64,000 bases of DNA from Candidatus Accumulibacter conexus (GCA_017592775.1 JAGFNJ010000002.1:1-64000), one strand, 5' to 3'; shown: positions 37,332-47,649, counted from the stretch's first letter. Notes: a model not told the origin generated them from the sequence alone. Numbers and translations are program-made.

Positions 37332-37813
37332 CGACGCTGTCCCTGCAGCCAATCCCTGACCGCCAGCCCGGTCCCGAAATCCCAGGGCTTGAGCTTCTCC
37401 GGAGCGATCAGCCTGAACTCGGCGAGTTCCTCGTTGAGCCGGATCTCGCCGTGCGCGGGAAGATGGTAGGCGATGACCACCTCGTGCCTGCGGGCGAAGG
37501 GATAGACGCCGATCAGCGTCGTCGCACCGGCAGTGAGCCCCAGTTCCTCGCGCACTTCGCGCGCGACGCCGGCGGCGGGATCCTCACCGCGTTCGAGGAA
37601 GCCGGTGATCAGACCGAAGGCGCCGGGCGCCCAGGCGTGGTTGCGGGCGAGCAGGATGCGGCCCTCATACTCGACCAGCGCCGCCAGCACCGGCGCCGGA
37701 TTGTCCCAGTGGACGAAACCGCAGCCCGCCCCGCAGACGAGCCGCTCGCGGCCGCCTTCCTCGCCGGCGACGAGGACGGCAGCGCAGCGCGGGCAGAAAC
37801 GCCAGTCGTTCAT
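37328..37813 (-). CDS. NUDIX hydrolase with N-terminal zinc ribbon
   Basis: 161 residues. The zinc ribbon is FCPRCAAVLV with CGAGCGFVHW. The Nudix box is GFLERGEDPAAGVAREVREE followed by LGL. The arrangement is like NudC without its N-terminal domain; an NAD(H) or ADP-sugar substrate is possible. The ATG overlaps the aldolase stop by 4 bases, and its stop overlaps the transglycosylase start. Confidence 0.9.
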   Translation of the reverse strand: MNDWRFCPRCAAVLVAGEEGGRERLVCGAGCGFVHWDNPAPVLAALVEYEGRILLARNHAWAPGAFGLITGFLERGEDPAAGVAREVREELGLTAGATTLIGVYPFARRHEVVIAYHLPAHGEIRLNEELAEFRLIAPEKLKPWDFGTGLAVRDWLQGQRR

Positions 37814-38844
37814 TCGCCGCCGGCCGCCAGCTCGCGGATATCGGCCAGCAGGCGATCGACCGTCTCCGGCGCGGTATCCCAGCCGCACATGAAACGGCTG
37901 CCGCCGGCCGCGATGAAGTTGTAGAACAGCCAGCCGCGCGCCCGCAGGCCGGCATCGACGCGCTCGGGCAGGTGCACGAAGACGCCGTTCGCCTGCACCG
38001 GAAAGATCGCCGGCCAGCCGGTCGCCTCGGCCAGCCCGCCGGCCAGACGCCGGGCCATCGCGTTGGCGTGCGCGGCATGGCGCAGCCAGGCGCCGTCGTC
38101 GAGAATGCCGAGCCACGGCGCCGAGAGGAAGCGCATCTTCGACGCCAGTTGTCCGGCCTGCTTGCAGCGGTAGGCGAAATCCTCTGCCAGGCGGCGGTCG
38201 AAGAACAGCACCGCCTCGCCGACCGGCAATCCCATCTTGGTGCCGCCGAAACAGAGGACATCGACGCCGGCGCGCCAGGTGACGTCGGCCGGGCTGACGC
38301 CGAGACCGGCAACGGCGTTGGCAAAGCGCGCACCATCCATGTGCACGCGCAACCCATGTTCGCGCGCCGTGTCGGCGATGGCGCGCAGCTCGTCCGGGCG
38401 GTAGACGGTACCGACCTCGGTCGCCTGCGTCAGCGTCACCACCTTCGGCTTCGGATAATGGATGTCGCTCCGCCGCGTCACCGCCTCGACGATCGTCGCC
38501 GGCGTCAGTTTACCTTGCTCGCCGGCGAGCGGCAGCAGCTTGGCGCCGTTGGAGAAGAACTCCGGCGCCCCGCACTCGTCGGTGGCGACGTGCGCCAGCT
38601 GGTGGCAGATGACGCTGTGGTACGACTGGCAGAGCGCCGCCAGCGCCAGCGAATTGGCCGCCGTGCCATTGAAGACGAAATAGACGTCGCAGTCGGTTTC
38701 GAAGACCGCCCGCAGGCGCTCGGCGACGCGCAGCGTCCACTCGTCGTCACCGTAGGAGCGGACGTGGCCGTCGTTCGCCGCCAGCAGCGCGCTCAGCGCC
38801 TCCGGGCAGATGCCGGCGTAGTTGTCACTGGCGAAGTGCTGCAT
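37810..38844 (-). CDS. ltaE: Low-specificity L-threonine aldolase
   Basis: 344 residues, fold-type I PLP enzyme. MQHFASDNYAGICPEAL begins the protein. Others are FVFNGTAANSLALAALCQSY, VHMDGARFANAVAGL and the PLP-Lys segment CFGGTKMGLPVGEAVLFFD. It cleaves Thr/allo-Thr to Gly and acetaldehyde. The ATG at 38844 was chosen because the upstream extension is low-complexity. It lies downstream of alaS and is coupled to the NUDIX gene. Confidence 0.92.
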   Translation of the reverse strand: MQHFASDNYAGICPEALSALLAANDGHVRSYGDDEWTLRVAERLRAVFETDCDVYFVFNGTAANSLALAALCQSYHSVICHQLAHVATDECGAPEFFSNGAKLLPLAGEQGKLTPATIVEAVTRRSDIHYPKPKVVTLTQATEVGTVYRPDELRAIADTAREHGLRVHMDGARFANAVAGLGVSPADVTWRAGVDVLCFGGTKMGLPVGEAVLFFDRRLAEDFAYRCKQAGQLASKMRFLSAPWLGILDDGAWLRHAAHANAMARRLAGGLAEATGWPAIFPVQANGVFVHLPERVDAGLRARGWLFYNFIAAGGSRFMCGWDTAPETVDRLLADIRELAAGGE

Positions 38845-38934
38845 CGCCGTGCCTCGTTCCGCTTGCCGCTTGCCGGCGGGCGCGCAGGCCCGGCGGCCGG
38901 GCGCCACATCGCCGGGCGCCGCCGTCGCGACGCC

Positions 38935-41550
38935 TCAAAGCCGCTGCTCGACCCAGGCACGCACCGACGCCAGCGCCGCCGGCAGCTTCGCCGGTTCGCT
39001 GCCACCGGCCTGCGCCATGTCCGGGCGACCGCCGCCCTTGCCTCCGACCTGCTGCGCGACCATGTTCACCAGTTCGCCGGCACGCACCTTGGCGGTCAGG
39101 TCGGCGCTGACGCCGGCAATCAGCGTGATCCGCCCGCCGCTGACCGACGCCAGGACGACGGCAGCACTCTTCAGCTTGTCGCGCAGCTTGTCGATCGTCG
39201 AGCGCAGGGTGTTGACGTCGGCGCCTTCGACGACCGCCGCGACGACGTGCGCGCCCTTGACGGCAACCGCCTGCGCCAGCAGGTCATCGCCCTGCGACGA
39301 CGCCAGCTTCTGCTTCAGGCGGGCGAGTTCGCGCTCGAGCGAACGGACGTTGTCGAGGACCTGCGCCAGCTTGGCCGGCACCTCCGCCGGTGGCGCCTTG
39401 ATCGCTGCCGCCGCTTCGGCGAGCAGCGCCTGCTGCTCCTGCGCCAGCGCCAGCGCGCCATCGCCGGTGACCGCCTCGACGCGCCGGACGCCGGCGGCGA
39501 CGCCGCTCTCGGCGACGATCTTGAACAGCCCGATGTCACCGCTGCGCTGCACATGCACGCCGCCGCAAAGTTCCTTCGACGAGCCGATGGTCACCACGCG
39601 CACCTCGTCGCCGTACTTCTCGCCAAAGAGCATCATCGCGCCGGCCCGCCGGGCCTCGTCGATCGGCAGCACCGCCGCCTCGCGCGCGGCGTTGGCGAGG
39701 ATCTCGTCATTGACCAGGACCTCGACGCGGCGAATCTGCTCGGCAGTCATCGGCGCGTTGTGCGCGAAGTCGAAACGGGTCCGCTCGGCATCGACCAGCG
39801 AGCCCTTCTGCTGCACGTGCGCGCCGAGCACCTCGCGCAACGCCTTGTGCATCAGGTGCGTCGCCGAGTGGTTGCGCACCGTACGGGCGCGCGCGACGAC
39901 GTCCACCCGCGCGGCGACCCGGTCACCGACGCTGATGCGGCCGGTCCGGACGACTCCCTGGTGGCCGAAGACAGCCGCCTGGATTTTCTGCGTATCCTCG
40001 ACGGCGAAGATCCCCTGCGGGCCCTGCAGCGCGCCACGGTCGCCGACCTGGCCGCCGGACTCGGCATAGAAGGGGGTGTCGTCGAGGACGACGACACCCA
40101 GCTCGCCCTCGCCGAGCTGCTCGACGGCGCTACCATCACGGTAGAGCGCGAGCACGCTGCCGTTGCACTCGAGCGCCTCGTAGCCATGGAAGGCGGTTTC
40201 CGGGCCGCTGTATTCGAGTGCCGCCGCCATGCGGAACTTGCCCGCCGCGCGCGCCTGTTCCTTCTGCTGTGCCATCGCCGCATCGAAGGCGGCGACATCG
40301 ACCCGCACGCCACGCTCGCGGCAGACGTCGGCCGTCAGGTCGAGCGGGAAGCCGAAGGTATCGTGCAGCTTGAACGCGGTCTGCCCGTTGAAGACGCCGT
40401 TGCCCGCCAGCGCCGCGAGTTCGCCCTCGAGGATTCCCATGCCGTGCTCGATGGTCTCGAAGAAGCGCACCTCTTCCTGCCGCAGCACCTCGACGACGCG
40501 TGCCTGACTGCGCAACAGCTCGGGATAGGCGCCACCCATCTCGGCGACCAGGTCGGGAACCAGTCGATGGAAGAACGGCGCGCGCGCGCCGAGCTTGTAG
40601 CCGTGCCGGATGGCGCGCCGGATGATCCGCCGCAGGACGTAACCGCGCCCCTCGTTGCCGGGAATGACGCCATCGGCGATCAGGAACGAGCAGGCACGAA
40701 TGTGGTCGGCGAGGACGCGCAGCGACGGACTGTCGAGGTCGGTCGCCGCCGTTTCGCGCGCGGCGGCGGCGATCAGGTTGACGAAGAGGTCGATCTCGTA
40801 GTTGCTGTGCACATGCTGCAGGACCGCCGCCGTCCGCTCGAGCCCCATGCCGGTATCGACCGACGGCTTCGGCAGCGGGTGCATGACGCCCGCCTCGTCG
40901 CGGTTGAACTGCATGAAGACGTTGTTCCAGATCTCGATGTAGCGGTCGCCCTCCTCGTCCGGCGATCCCGGCGGCCCGCCCGGAATTCCTTCGCCGTGGT
41001 CGTAGAAGATCTCGGTGCATGGCCCGCAGGGACCGGTATCGCCCATCATCCAGAAGTTGTCCGATGCGTAGCGCGCGCCCTTGTTGTCGCCGATCCGCAC
41101 CACCCGCTCGGGCGGCACGCCGATGTCGCGCGTCCACAGATCGTAGGCCTCGTCATCCTCGGCATAGACGCTGACCCAGAGGCGCTCGGCCGGCAGTTTG
41201 TAAACGTCCACCAGCAGTTCCCAGGCGTAGCGGATCGCGTCGCGCTTGAAGTAGTCGCCGAAGGAGAAGTTGCCGAGCATCTCGAAGAAGGTGTGGTGAC
41301 GCGCCGTGTAGCCGACGTTCTCGAGGTCGTTGTGCTTGCCACCGGCGCGGACGCATTTCTGCGAGGTCGTCGCGCGCAGGTAGGGCCGCTTGTCGAAACC
41401 GAGGAACACGTCCTTGAACTGGTTCATGCCGGCATTGGTGAACAGCAGCGTCGGATCGTCGTGCGGCACGAGCGAACTCGAGGCAACGATCTGGTGGCCT
41501 TTGGATTCGAAGAACCTGAGGAACTTCTCGCGGATTTCAGCACTTTTCAT
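38935..41550 (-). CDS. alaS: Alanyl-tRNA synthetase
   Basis: 871 residues, full length. Class II core: [48 protein letters not shown]. Editing domain: [16 protein letters not shown] and [13 protein letters not shown]. The C-Ala end has [15 protein letters not shown]. First gene of a minus-strand group with ltaE, NUDIX and transglycosylase genes. Confidence 0.98.
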   Translation of the reverse strand: MKSAEIREKFLRFFESKGHQIVASSSLVPHDDPTLLFTNAGMNQFKDVFLGFDKRPYLRATTSQKCVRAGGKHNDLENVGYTARHHTFFEMLGNFSFGDYFKRDAIRYAWELLVDVYKLPAERLWVSVYAEDDEAYDLWTRDIGVPPERVVRIGDNKGARYASDNFWMMGDTGPCGPCTEIFYDHGEGIPGGPPGSPDEEGDRYIEIWNNVFMQFNRDEAGVMHPLPKPSVDTGMGLERTAAVLQHVHSNYEIDLFVNLIAAAARETAATDLDSPSLRVLADHIRACSFLIADGVIPGNEGRGYVLRRIIRRAIRHGYKLGARAPFFHRLVPDLVAEMGGAYPELLRSQARVVEVLRQEEVRFFETIEHGMGILEGELAALAGNGVFNGQTAFKLHDTFGFPLDLTADVCRERGVRVDVAAFDAAMAQQKEQARAAGKFRMAAALEYSGPETAFHGYEALECNGSVLALYRDGSAVEQLGEGELGVVVLDDTPFYAESGGQVGDRGALQGPQGIFAVEDTQKIQAAVFGHQGVVRTGRISVGDRVAARVDVVARARTVRNHSATHLMHKALREVLGAHVQQKGSLVDAERTRFDFAHNAPMTAEQIRRVEVLVNDEILANAAREAAVLPIDEARRAGAMMLFGEKYGDEVRVVTIGSSKELCGGVHVQRSGDIGLFKIVAESGVAAGVRRVEAVTGDGALALAQEQQALLAEAAAAIKAPPAEVPAKLAQVLDNVRSLERELARLKQKLASSQGDDLLAQAVAVKGAHVVAAVVEGADVNTLRSTIDKLRDKLKSAAVVLASVSGGRITLIAGVSADLTAKVRAGELVNMVAQQVGGKGGGRPDMAQAGGSEPAKLPAALASVRAWVEQRL

Positions 41551-41643
41551 TGTCGTCGTCAGGGGGCGGGGCGCGTTCAGGGAGTTGCGATTCTAACGTG
41601 AAAGTCGCGCCGACGACCGCTTTCGCCGACCGCGAGAGGCCGG

Positions 41644-43569
41644 CTACCGCGCCACCTGCTGCATCGCCGGCGCGAAATCGAGCCGCCGCCGCTCGACGAT
41701 CCGCTGCGGCCCGACCCGGCCTTCGACGATCTCGTAACCCAGCAGCGCGAAGACGCGCGAGCCGATGAAGAGCGGTCGCGAGTTGCCGTACCAGTCCACG
41801 CACGAGGCCCGGCAACCGTCGTCGCGCTCACCCGCCGCGGGCCGACCGTCGAGCGTGCCGAGTTCGCTCAGCGACAGGCCCCGGTTGCGCAGGAACAGCA
41901 CCGCCGCCGATGCCTGGCGCAACTGCCGCCCGGCCGCCTCGCCACCGCCGATGATCGGCAGACCGAGGAGTCCATCGTCGTCGCCGACCGGCCTGTAGAA
42001 GAAGCCATGGCTGCGCGTCTCGCCCTGCGCCGCGTCCCGGCGTGTGTACCGGTCGACGGTCACCGGCAGGCGTCCGAGGCGGACGCTGCTGAACTGCAGG
42101 TCGCGACCGTCGCTGCCGACGACCAGCGCGTTGCTGCCCAGAGCTTCGATCCGGTCGACCGCGTGCGGCAGCGGCAGCTCATAAACCCTGCCGTCGGCAT
42201 GGCGCACCGCGTAGAGCCCTGCCGGCTGCGTGGCCCGCGGCGCCTGCCAGCCACTGCCGCCGCCATAGAGCAGGAAGGGGCCGACAAAGCGGTTCTGCAG
42301 GGCATTGCCGGCGACCGGCGGCAGACGGCGATAGGCGGCGGCCGGTGCCGCCTCGCGGCCGTCGGAAAAACTCGTCAGCGGCACGCGCAACAGCGCCAGA
42401 TCGCCGCCACCGCGTTCGGCTGCCCACATGCCGTCGCCGCGACCGTCCGCCCGCAACAGAACGTTCAGCATCCCCCCCGCGTCCTCGTGGAAGGAGAACT
42501 GGTCGATCGGGCTGCCGCTGGCCTTCAGCGCACTCGGCGGCGAGCCGTCGAGCGGGATGCGGAACACCGCCGACGCCGGCTGGCCGGCGTCGGCACTGCG
42601 CCGTGGCTGCGTCGTCCACACGAAGACCGAACGCGGCGAGACATGGAAGACGCGTCCCGGCGGGCCGAGGACGGCGGTACTCTGGCAGTCGACCTGCGGC
42701 GCCGCCAGATCGCAGGTCGTCACGCTGTGCAGCGCCACGCCGGCGAAGGGATCGAGCGGCTCGTCGCTGCGGTAGATCCGCGTCGCCGGCGCGATGCGCC
42801 GGAAGTCGGCCGGCGACGCCCCCGGCCGCCACTGGCGCAGCGCCGGGAAGGCGGCATGCGGATCGCCCCAGGGATTGAGGAAGTGCGGCGAATAGATGAC
42901 CAGCCGGCTGCCGATCAGCCGGCTGGCGTAGTTGCGCGACGAATAGTAGTCGTTCGAGCGCAGGTGCAGGGTGCTGCGGTGAGCGATCCGGCCCGCGCGC
43001 GAAATGTCGAAGACACCGATCTCGGTACCGCCGCGTGCGTAACTGAAACCGATGACGACGATCGTGTCGCCCGCAATCAGCATTTCGTCGTACCAGGCGC
43101 CACCCGGATCGATCCCCTGCCCCCAGGCATCGACCACCGCCACCGGCCGCAGCTCGTCGTCGCCGACACGCACCGTGAACAGGCGCCCACGCCGCAGGAT
43201 GACGAGATGATCGCCGTGCAGCTTGACGATGCCGCCTTCATCGACGCCGGCGTGCTGCACGTTGGTCAGCGAATCGGCGGTCGCTTCGGCCTCCTCCTTG
43301 GCGAGGGCAGCCGGCGCTGCCGCCGGAGCAGCCTGCGCCAGCGGCGCCGACTTGCCGGCGCTCTGCCGGGCGCGCTGCTCGCCGCGTCGGCGCTCGGCCT
43401 CGCCGGCCCACTGGCGAAAGAGCGCCGCGAGTTCGGGCTCGCCGCTGAACGCCTTGAGTGTTCGCTGCGGCGCCGTCGGGTCGGGCGAAGGGGTCGCTGC
43501 TGCCACCGGCGACGCAATGAGGGCCGCGACGATGGCGGCATGGAGGAACTTGCGGAGATGGTGCGTCAT
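41644..43569 (-). CDS. Secreted beta-propeller domain protein (PF09826-like)
   Basis: 641 residues with a signal peptide (AAIVAALIASPVAAA). Typical of the family is TNVQHAGVDEGGIVKLHGDH followed by LVILRRGRLFTV. Repeated blade-like stretches follow, including IGVFDISRAGRIAHRSTLHL, LIGSRLVIYSPHF and IGSRVFALLGYEIVEG. An Ala-rich linker sits near residues 60-90. Extracytoplasmic, role unknown. GGAAAGG 8 bases upstream supports the ATG at 43569. Confidence 0.85.
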   Translation of the reverse strand: MTHHLRKFLHAAIVAALIASPVAAATPSPDPTAPQRTLKAFSGEPELAALFRQWAGEAERRRGEQRARQSAGKSAPLAQAAPAAAPAALAKEEAEATADSLTNVQHAGVDEGGIVKLHGDHLVILRRGRLFTVRVGDDELRPVAVVDAWGQGIDPGGAWYDEMLIAGDTIVVIGFSYARGGTEIGVFDISRAGRIAHRSTLHLRSNDYYSSRNYASRLIGSRLVIYSPHFLNPWGDPHAAFPALRQWRPGASPADFRRIAPATRIYRSDEPLDPFAGVALHSVTTCDLAAPQVDCQSTAVLGPPGRVFHVSPRSVFVWTTQPRRSADAGQPASAVFRIPLDGSPPSALKASGSPIDQFSFHEDAGGMLNVLLRADGRGDGMWAAERGGGDLALLRVPLTSFSDGREAAPAAAYRRLPPVAGNALQNRFVGPFLLYGGGSGWQAPRATQPAGLYAVRHADGRVYELPLPHAVDRIEALGSNALVVGSDGRDLQFSSVRLGRLPVTVDRYTRRDAAQGETRSHGFFYRPVGDDDGLLGLPIIGGGEAAGRQLRQASAAVLFLRNRGLSLSELGTLDGRPAAGERDDGCRASCVDWYGNSRPLFIGSRVFALLGYEIVEGRVGPQRIVERRRLDFAPAMQQVAR

Positions 43570-44001
43570 GGTCGGCCTTTCCGGGTGGATTCCCGGATGT
43601 AAACGAGCGCCGCCGGCAAACGGGGTCAAGTCCCCACGCGCGGCTGGCCCGGTCATGCAGAGGGGGTGTCTGGGAGCGGAAATCACCCAAGCCCCCGCGT
43701 GCGGCCGGCCCGGTTGCCGGCTGGAACGTGTCTGCCGAGAGGGGAAATTCGGTCGCCTGCTTCAGTCCCCCTCACGCCCATGGTGACACCCGTTGGTCCC
43801 ATGTTCATGTTCCATGGATCAGTGGCGGATGTTTCTGCCATTGACTCAGCGGAGAATCAAGATCGTCCAGCCCGTCAGCAATACCGTCCTCTCCGCCTAC
43901 GACTACGTCCTGCCGGCGAATCAGGAGATCCGCACCATGCTCGGCCGCAACACCAGCCGCTGAGGGCTTCGAAACGCGGTCAGGACCGGCGACCTCCCGG
44001 C
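43570..44001. other. Intergenic region with a possible 44-aa ORF
   Basis: A plus-strand frame at 43829-43963 encodes MFLPLTQRRIKIVQPVSNTV followed by LSAYDYVLPANQEIRTMLGR. Its composition looks protein-like, but there is no good ribosome site. It may be the tail of a decayed gene. The rest of the interval shows nothing recognisable. It lies between two minus-strand genes. Confidence 0.35.
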
Positions 44002-45399
44002 TCAGGCGGCTGCCGGCAGGGTCAGGGTGACGCGCAGGCCGTGCAGCGGAGAGACCGCCAGGTCGACACTGCCACCGTAGAGACGGGCCAGTTCGTCGAC
44101 GATGGCCAGACCGAGGCCCGAACCCGGCGTCCGCTCGTCGGCCCGCACGCCCCTGCCGAGAACCGCGTCGCGCTGCGCCGCCGTCAGTCCGCTGCCGTCG
44201 TCGTCGATCGTGATCCGCAGCACCTCACCGTCCCGCTGCGCCGCCAGATCGACGCGCTGCGCCGCCCACTTGCAGGCGTTGTCGAGCACGTTGCCGAGCA
44301 TCTCCTGGAGATCCTGGACCTCACCACGAAAGGCCAGGGTTTCGGGCATCACCGACACCTGCAGTGCGAGCGGGCGCCCGGCGTGAATCCGCCGCATCGT
44401 CCGCAGCAGGCCGGCGATCACCGGTGCCAGCAAGGTCCGTGCCCCCGCGCCGTGGGTCGCAGCGGCCGCCTGCGCCCTGGCGAGGTGGTAGTCGACCTGC
44501 CTGCGGGCCAGCGCCACCTGTTCGGCGATCATCCGCGACTGCTCATCCTGCCTGCCGTGGGCAGCGTTGGCGAGAACGCTCAACGGCGTCTTCAGGGCGT
44601 GCGCCAGGTTTCCCGCCTGCGTGCGGGCGCGCTCGACGATCTCGCCGTTGTGCGCGAGGACGCCATTGAAGTCCTCGACGAGCGGCATCAGCTCGACAGG
44701 AAAGCTTCCTTCGAGACGCTCCGCCGCGCCCTCGCGCACCCGTCCGAGCGCGACACGCAGCCGGCGCAGGGGTGCCAGACCAACTGCCACCTGCACGACC
44801 ACCGCCAACCCCAGCCCACAGCCGAGCAGCCCGAGCGCGAGCCAGAGCGCGCCGCTGAAACGGGCCACCGGCTCGGCGATCAGGCGCTCGTCCGCGGCGA
44901 CGATCAGCCGCCAACGGGCCGCACTGGCAGCCGCCGCGGCCTCGAAACGCACGCTGCGTTCGACCAGCCCGAGCGTCGAACCGGCGGGCCCGGCCAGCCG
45001 GTGCCGGTGCATCTCGCCATCCGCAAGGCCGTCGGCCGGCACGGCGAGAACGCTGTCCCACAGCGAACGTGAACGCAGGACGCCGGTCGCCACCACGCTG
45101 CCGTCGCCGGCGAGGTGATCGATCTGCCAGTACAAACCGGCGTAGGGCCGGCTCAACCGCGGGTCGCTCAACGCCATCGAGAGCGCTGCCCGCCCCTGCT
45201 CGTCAACGGTGAAGCTGGCAGTGAGCTGGTCGAGATGGCTCTGCAGGCTGGCGTAGAACTGCTCGGCAACGTGATCGCGGAACAGCCTGTCGAGACTGAG
45301 GCCGGCAACCAGGAGCGAAGCCGCGACCCAGAACACGGTGCCGGCCAGCAGGCGAACACGCAGCGAGCCGCGCAGGGCGGCGACGCGGGCAATCTTCAC
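44002..45399 (-). CDS. Sensor histidine kinase (PhoQ/QseC-like)
   Basis: 465 residues. An N-terminal helix (LLAGTVFWVAASLLVAGLSL), a periplasmic sensor of about 140 residues, a second helix near residue 185, then HAMP. The H-box is GNLAHALKTPLSVLANAAHG (phospho-His), N-box NVLDNACKWAAQ, G1 DDDGSGL and G2 GSGLGLAIVDELARLYGG. The GTG start overlaps the regulator stop (GTGA). It pairs with the OmpR-family regulator upstream. Confidence 0.93.
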   Translation of the reverse strand: MKIARVAALRGSLRVRLLAGTVFWVAASLLVAGLSLDRLFRDHVAEQFYASLQSHLDQLTASFTVDEQGRAALSMALSDPRLSRPYAGLYWQIDHLAGDGSVVATGVLRSRSLWDSVLAVPADGLADGEMHRHRLAGPAGSTLGLVERSVRFEAAAAASAARWRLIVAADERLIAEPVARFSGALWLALGLLGCGLGLAVVVQVAVGLAPLRRLRVALGRVREGAAERLEGSFPVELMPLVEDFNGVLAHNGEIVERARTQAGNLAHALKTPLSVLANAAHGRQDEQSRMIAEQVALARRQVDYHLARAQAAAATHGAGARTLLAPVIAGLLRTMRRIHAGRPLALQVSVMPETLAFRGEVQDLQEMLGNVLDNACKWAAQRVDLAAQRDGEVLRITIDDDGSGLTAAQRDAVLGRGVRADERTPGSGLGLAIVDELARLYGGSVDLAVSPLHGLRVTLTLPAAA

Positions 45400-46058
45400 G
45401 GCCGCTCGAGCAGTCGATAACCGAGGCCGCGCACGGTTTCGATCAGGCCGGGCGGCAACTTCTTGCGCAGGCGGGCGATGAACACCTCGACGGTATTCGA
45501 ATCGCGATCGAAATCCTGCGCGTAGATGTGCTCGATCAGCTCGCTGCGCGACACCAGTTCGCCGGCGTGGTGGATCAGGTAGGCCAGTACGCGGTACTCG
45601 TGGCCGGTCAGCGCGAGCACCTGTCCACCCACCATCACCCGACCGTTGCGCGTGTCGAGCAGCAGCGGCCCGCAGACGATCTCGGCGCTGGCATGTCCGC
45701 CGGCGCGTCGGATCAGTGCGCGCAGGCGGGCGAGCAGTTCCTCCATGTGGAAGGGCTTGGTCAGGTAATCGTCGGCCCCGGCGTCGATGCCGGTGACCTT
45801 TTCGTGCCAGCCGTCGCGCGCCGTGAGGATCAGCACCGGCGTCGCGCGGCCACCGGCGCGCCATTTGCGCAGAACCGTCAGGCCATCCATCCTCGGCAGG
45901 CCCAGGTCGAGCACGACGGCGTCGAAGGCTTCGCTGTCGCCCATGAAATGCGCGTCGACCCCGTTGTCGGTGCTGTCCACCACATAGCCCGCGACGCGCA
46001 GGCTGCTGACGAGCTGTGCGTTGAGGGTCGGCTCGTCTTCGACGACGAGGATGCGCAT
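45396..46058 (-). CDS. OmpR-family response regulator
   Basis: 220 residues. Receiver: acidic pair in ILVVEDEPT, phospho-Asp in VVLDLGLPRMDG, Thr in ILTARD, Lys in DDYLTKPFHMEELLARLRAL. C-terminal winged helix: LTGHEYRVLAYLIHHAGELV and NTVEVFIARLRKKLPPGLIE, then TVRGLGYRL. It resembles QseB/PmrA-type regulators. The ATG overlaps the PepSY gene's stop (TGATG). It likely binds the inverted repeat at 46489-46525. Confidence 0.95.
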   Translation of the reverse strand: MRILVVEDEPTLNAQLVSSLRVAGYVVDSTDNGVDAHFMGDSEAFDAVVLDLGLPRMDGLTVLRKWRAGGRATPVLILTARDGWHEKVTGIDAGADDYLTKPFHMEELLARLRALIRRAGGHASAEIVCGPLLLDTRNGRVMVGGQVLALTGHEYRVLAYLIHHAGELVSRSELIEHIYAQDFDRDSNTVEVFIARLRKKLPPGLIETVRGLGYRLLERP

Positions 46059-46453
46059 CAGTGACGGTCTCCGTGTCGTTGCCGCTGCCGGAGGTCGATC
46101 AGGCTGCCGTCACGGGCATCGACCTGCAGTTTGTTCAGCGCCCCACCGCGGCGCAGGAGCTTGATCTCGTACACCCAGCGGCCGTCCTTGCGCTCCAGCT
46201 CAACCTCCATGACCTGCCCGGGGTAGTCGCGTTCGAGGCGATCGAGAATCGTCCGCAAGGGCAGGATCTCCCCCGCCTCCAGCGCTTGGCGCGCGCGGTC
46301 GTGGTCGTGATCTTCGCCACTCCGGTCGCCGCCGGCGACGGCCGCTCCGGCGCCGAGGACAAACAGCAGCGCTGCGCCGGCGAGGGCGGCATCGCCGCCA
46401 CGGCGGCACGATCTTCGATTCCTGTTCACGGCAAGCTCGCCCCCTGATTGCAC
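46058..46453 (-). CDS. PepSY-domain periplasmic protein
   Basis: About 131 residues. A signal helix (ALAGAALLFVLGAGAAVAGG) precedes an Asp/His-rich stretch (GDRSGEDHDHDRA), then PepSY: ILPLRTILDRLERDYPGQVM, EVELERKDGRWVYEIKLL, KLQVDARDGSLIDLR. The GTG at 46453 was chosen because GGAGG lies 5 bases upstream. The ATG at 46465 has AGGGGA touching it, and a GTG at 46429 is also possible. Such proteins often head PepSY-regulator-kinase operons. Confidence 0.85.
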   Translation of the reverse strand: MQSGGELAVNRNRRSCRRGGDAALAGAALLFVLGAGAAVAGGDRSGEDHDHDRARQALEAGEILPLRTILDRLERDYPGQVMEVELERKDGRWVYEIKLLRRGGALNKLQVDARDGSLIDLRQRQRHGDRH

Positions 46454-46488
46454 GGTGTCCTCCATTCCCCTTTTTAGCTTCTCCGAGG

Positions 46489-46525
46489 TGAACGCAGGAT
46501 GAACGGCGAATTCACCTTGCGTTCA
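46489..46525. promoter_or_regulatory. Inverted repeat of TGAAC half-sites, likely response-regulator operator
   Basis: The left arm TGAACGCAGGATGAA (46489-46503) and right arm TTCACCTTGCGTTCA (46511-46525) are inverted copies matching at 13 of 15 bases, 7 bases apart. Within each arm TGAA half-sites recur every 11 bases, one helical turn, as OmpR-family dimers require. It sits between the PepSY/regulator/kinase operon and the divergent cytochrome genes, so it could control both. Confidence 0.6.
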
Positions 46526-46576
46526 TTTCGCTGCCCGTATCCTGCGCCTCATCCCGACAAGACAACGGAGACCCGC

Positions 46577-46999
46577 ATGAACCGCAAGAAAACCCTCTGC
46601 GCGCTGGCCGCCATGCTGGCGCTCAGCCTGTCGTCTGCCGCCACTGCCGCGGCGCACGCCGAACTGCTCGCCCACCATGCCGCCGCCGCGAAAGCTGCCA
46701 ATCCGGCCTTCGCCGGCTTCTCCGTCGAACGTGGCCGGCTGCTGCATACCCGTTCCTTCGCTGGCGGCAAGCCGGAAACGCCGGCCTGCACCTCGTGTCA
46801 CGGCAACGACCCGCGTGCCGCCGGGCGAACCCCCAGCGGCAAGAACATCGACCCGCTTGCCATCTCGGTCTCACCGGCACGCTACACCGACCCGGCGAAG
46901 GTCGACAAGTGGTTCCGGCGCAACTGCATCGAAGTCCTCGGCCGCGAGTGCAGCGCGCTCGAAAAAGGCGACTGGCTGAGCTACGTGATCAGCCAGTAG
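46577..46999 (+). CDS. DUF1924-type monoheme cytochrome c
   Basis: 140 residues with a signal peptide (TLCALAAMLALSLSSAATAAAHA). One heme motif, CTSCHGNDPRAAGRT, and a C-terminal WFRRNCIEVLGRECSALEKG. It matches the DUF1924/SHP-like cytochromes. Periplasmic. CGGAG precedes the ATG. First of three redox genes divergent from the two-component operon. Confidence 0.88.
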   Translation: MNRKKTLCALAAMLALSLSSAATAAAHAELLAHHAAAAKAANPAFAGFSVERGRLLHTRSFAGGKPETPACTSCHGNDPRAAGRTPSGKNIDPLAISVSPARYTDPAKVDKWFRRNCIEVLGRECSALEKGDWLSYVISQ

Positions 47000-47157
47000 G
47001 CTGCCAACCCGTCGCCCGGCCAACGGTCATGAACCGGTAAGACACCCCCGATCATGAATGCGATGACCCGACCCCTCGTCCCCGCCCCTCCTCTCGCTCT
47101 GGAGCAAAGGACGCCGTGTGCGTCGCAAGCCTCCCTTTGACATCAAGGAAGTCCCCA

Positions 47158-47649
47158 ATGAACGCTCCCGTCCGCCCGCTCGCCATCGGCCTGCTGGCCC
47201 TCGCCTTCTCCGCCATCGTCCTCGGCCGTGCGCAAGCCGGCGGTGGGCACTACTTCCCGCCGGTCGCCGACCCCCTGGTCAGGGAAGAATGCGGCAGCTG
47301 CCACCTGGCCTTCGCGCCGTCGATGCTCCCCGCTCGATCCTGGGCACGCCTGTTGGCCGACCTGCAGAACCATTTCGGCGACGACGCCAGCGTCGACGCC
47401 GCCACCGCCGCGCGCATCGGCGACTACCTGGCTGCCAACGCGGCCGACAGTGGCGGCCGTCGCTACGGCGAGAAACTGCTGCGCGGCGTTGGCGCCGCCA
47501 GTTCGCCGCTGCGCATCACCGAGCTGCCGAAGTGGGTCAAGGAGCACCGCGAGATTCGCAACACGGAATGGCGGCGCCGCGAGATCGGCAGCCGGGCCAA
47601 TTGCACCGCCTGTCACCGCGACGCCGAGCGCGGGTACTACGACGACTGA
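47158..47649 (+). CDS. Diheme cytochrome c (DHC family)
   Basis: 163 residues with a signal peptide ending near GRAQAGG. Heme motifs are EECGSCHLAF and ANCTACHRDAERGYYDD. Between them are RSWARLLADLQNHFGDDASV and ITELPKWVKEHREIRNTEWR. This is the DHC pattern (PF09626). AAGGAAG 8 bases before the ATG sets the start. It probably passes electrons with the neighbouring cytochrome and flavocytochrome. Confidence 0.9.
   Translation: MNAPVRPLAIGLLALAFSAIVLGRAQAGGGHYFPPVADPLVREECGSCHLAFAPSMLPARSWARLLADLQNHFGDDASVDAATAARIGDYLAANAADSGGRRYGEKLLRGVGAASSPLRITELPKWVKEHREIRNTEWRRREIGSRANCTACHRDAERGYYDD

Noticed and set aside
37972-41601. 1209-residue plus-strand frame
   Set aside because: A long high-GC antisense shadow of alaS and ltaE, both of which have full motif sets on the minus strand.
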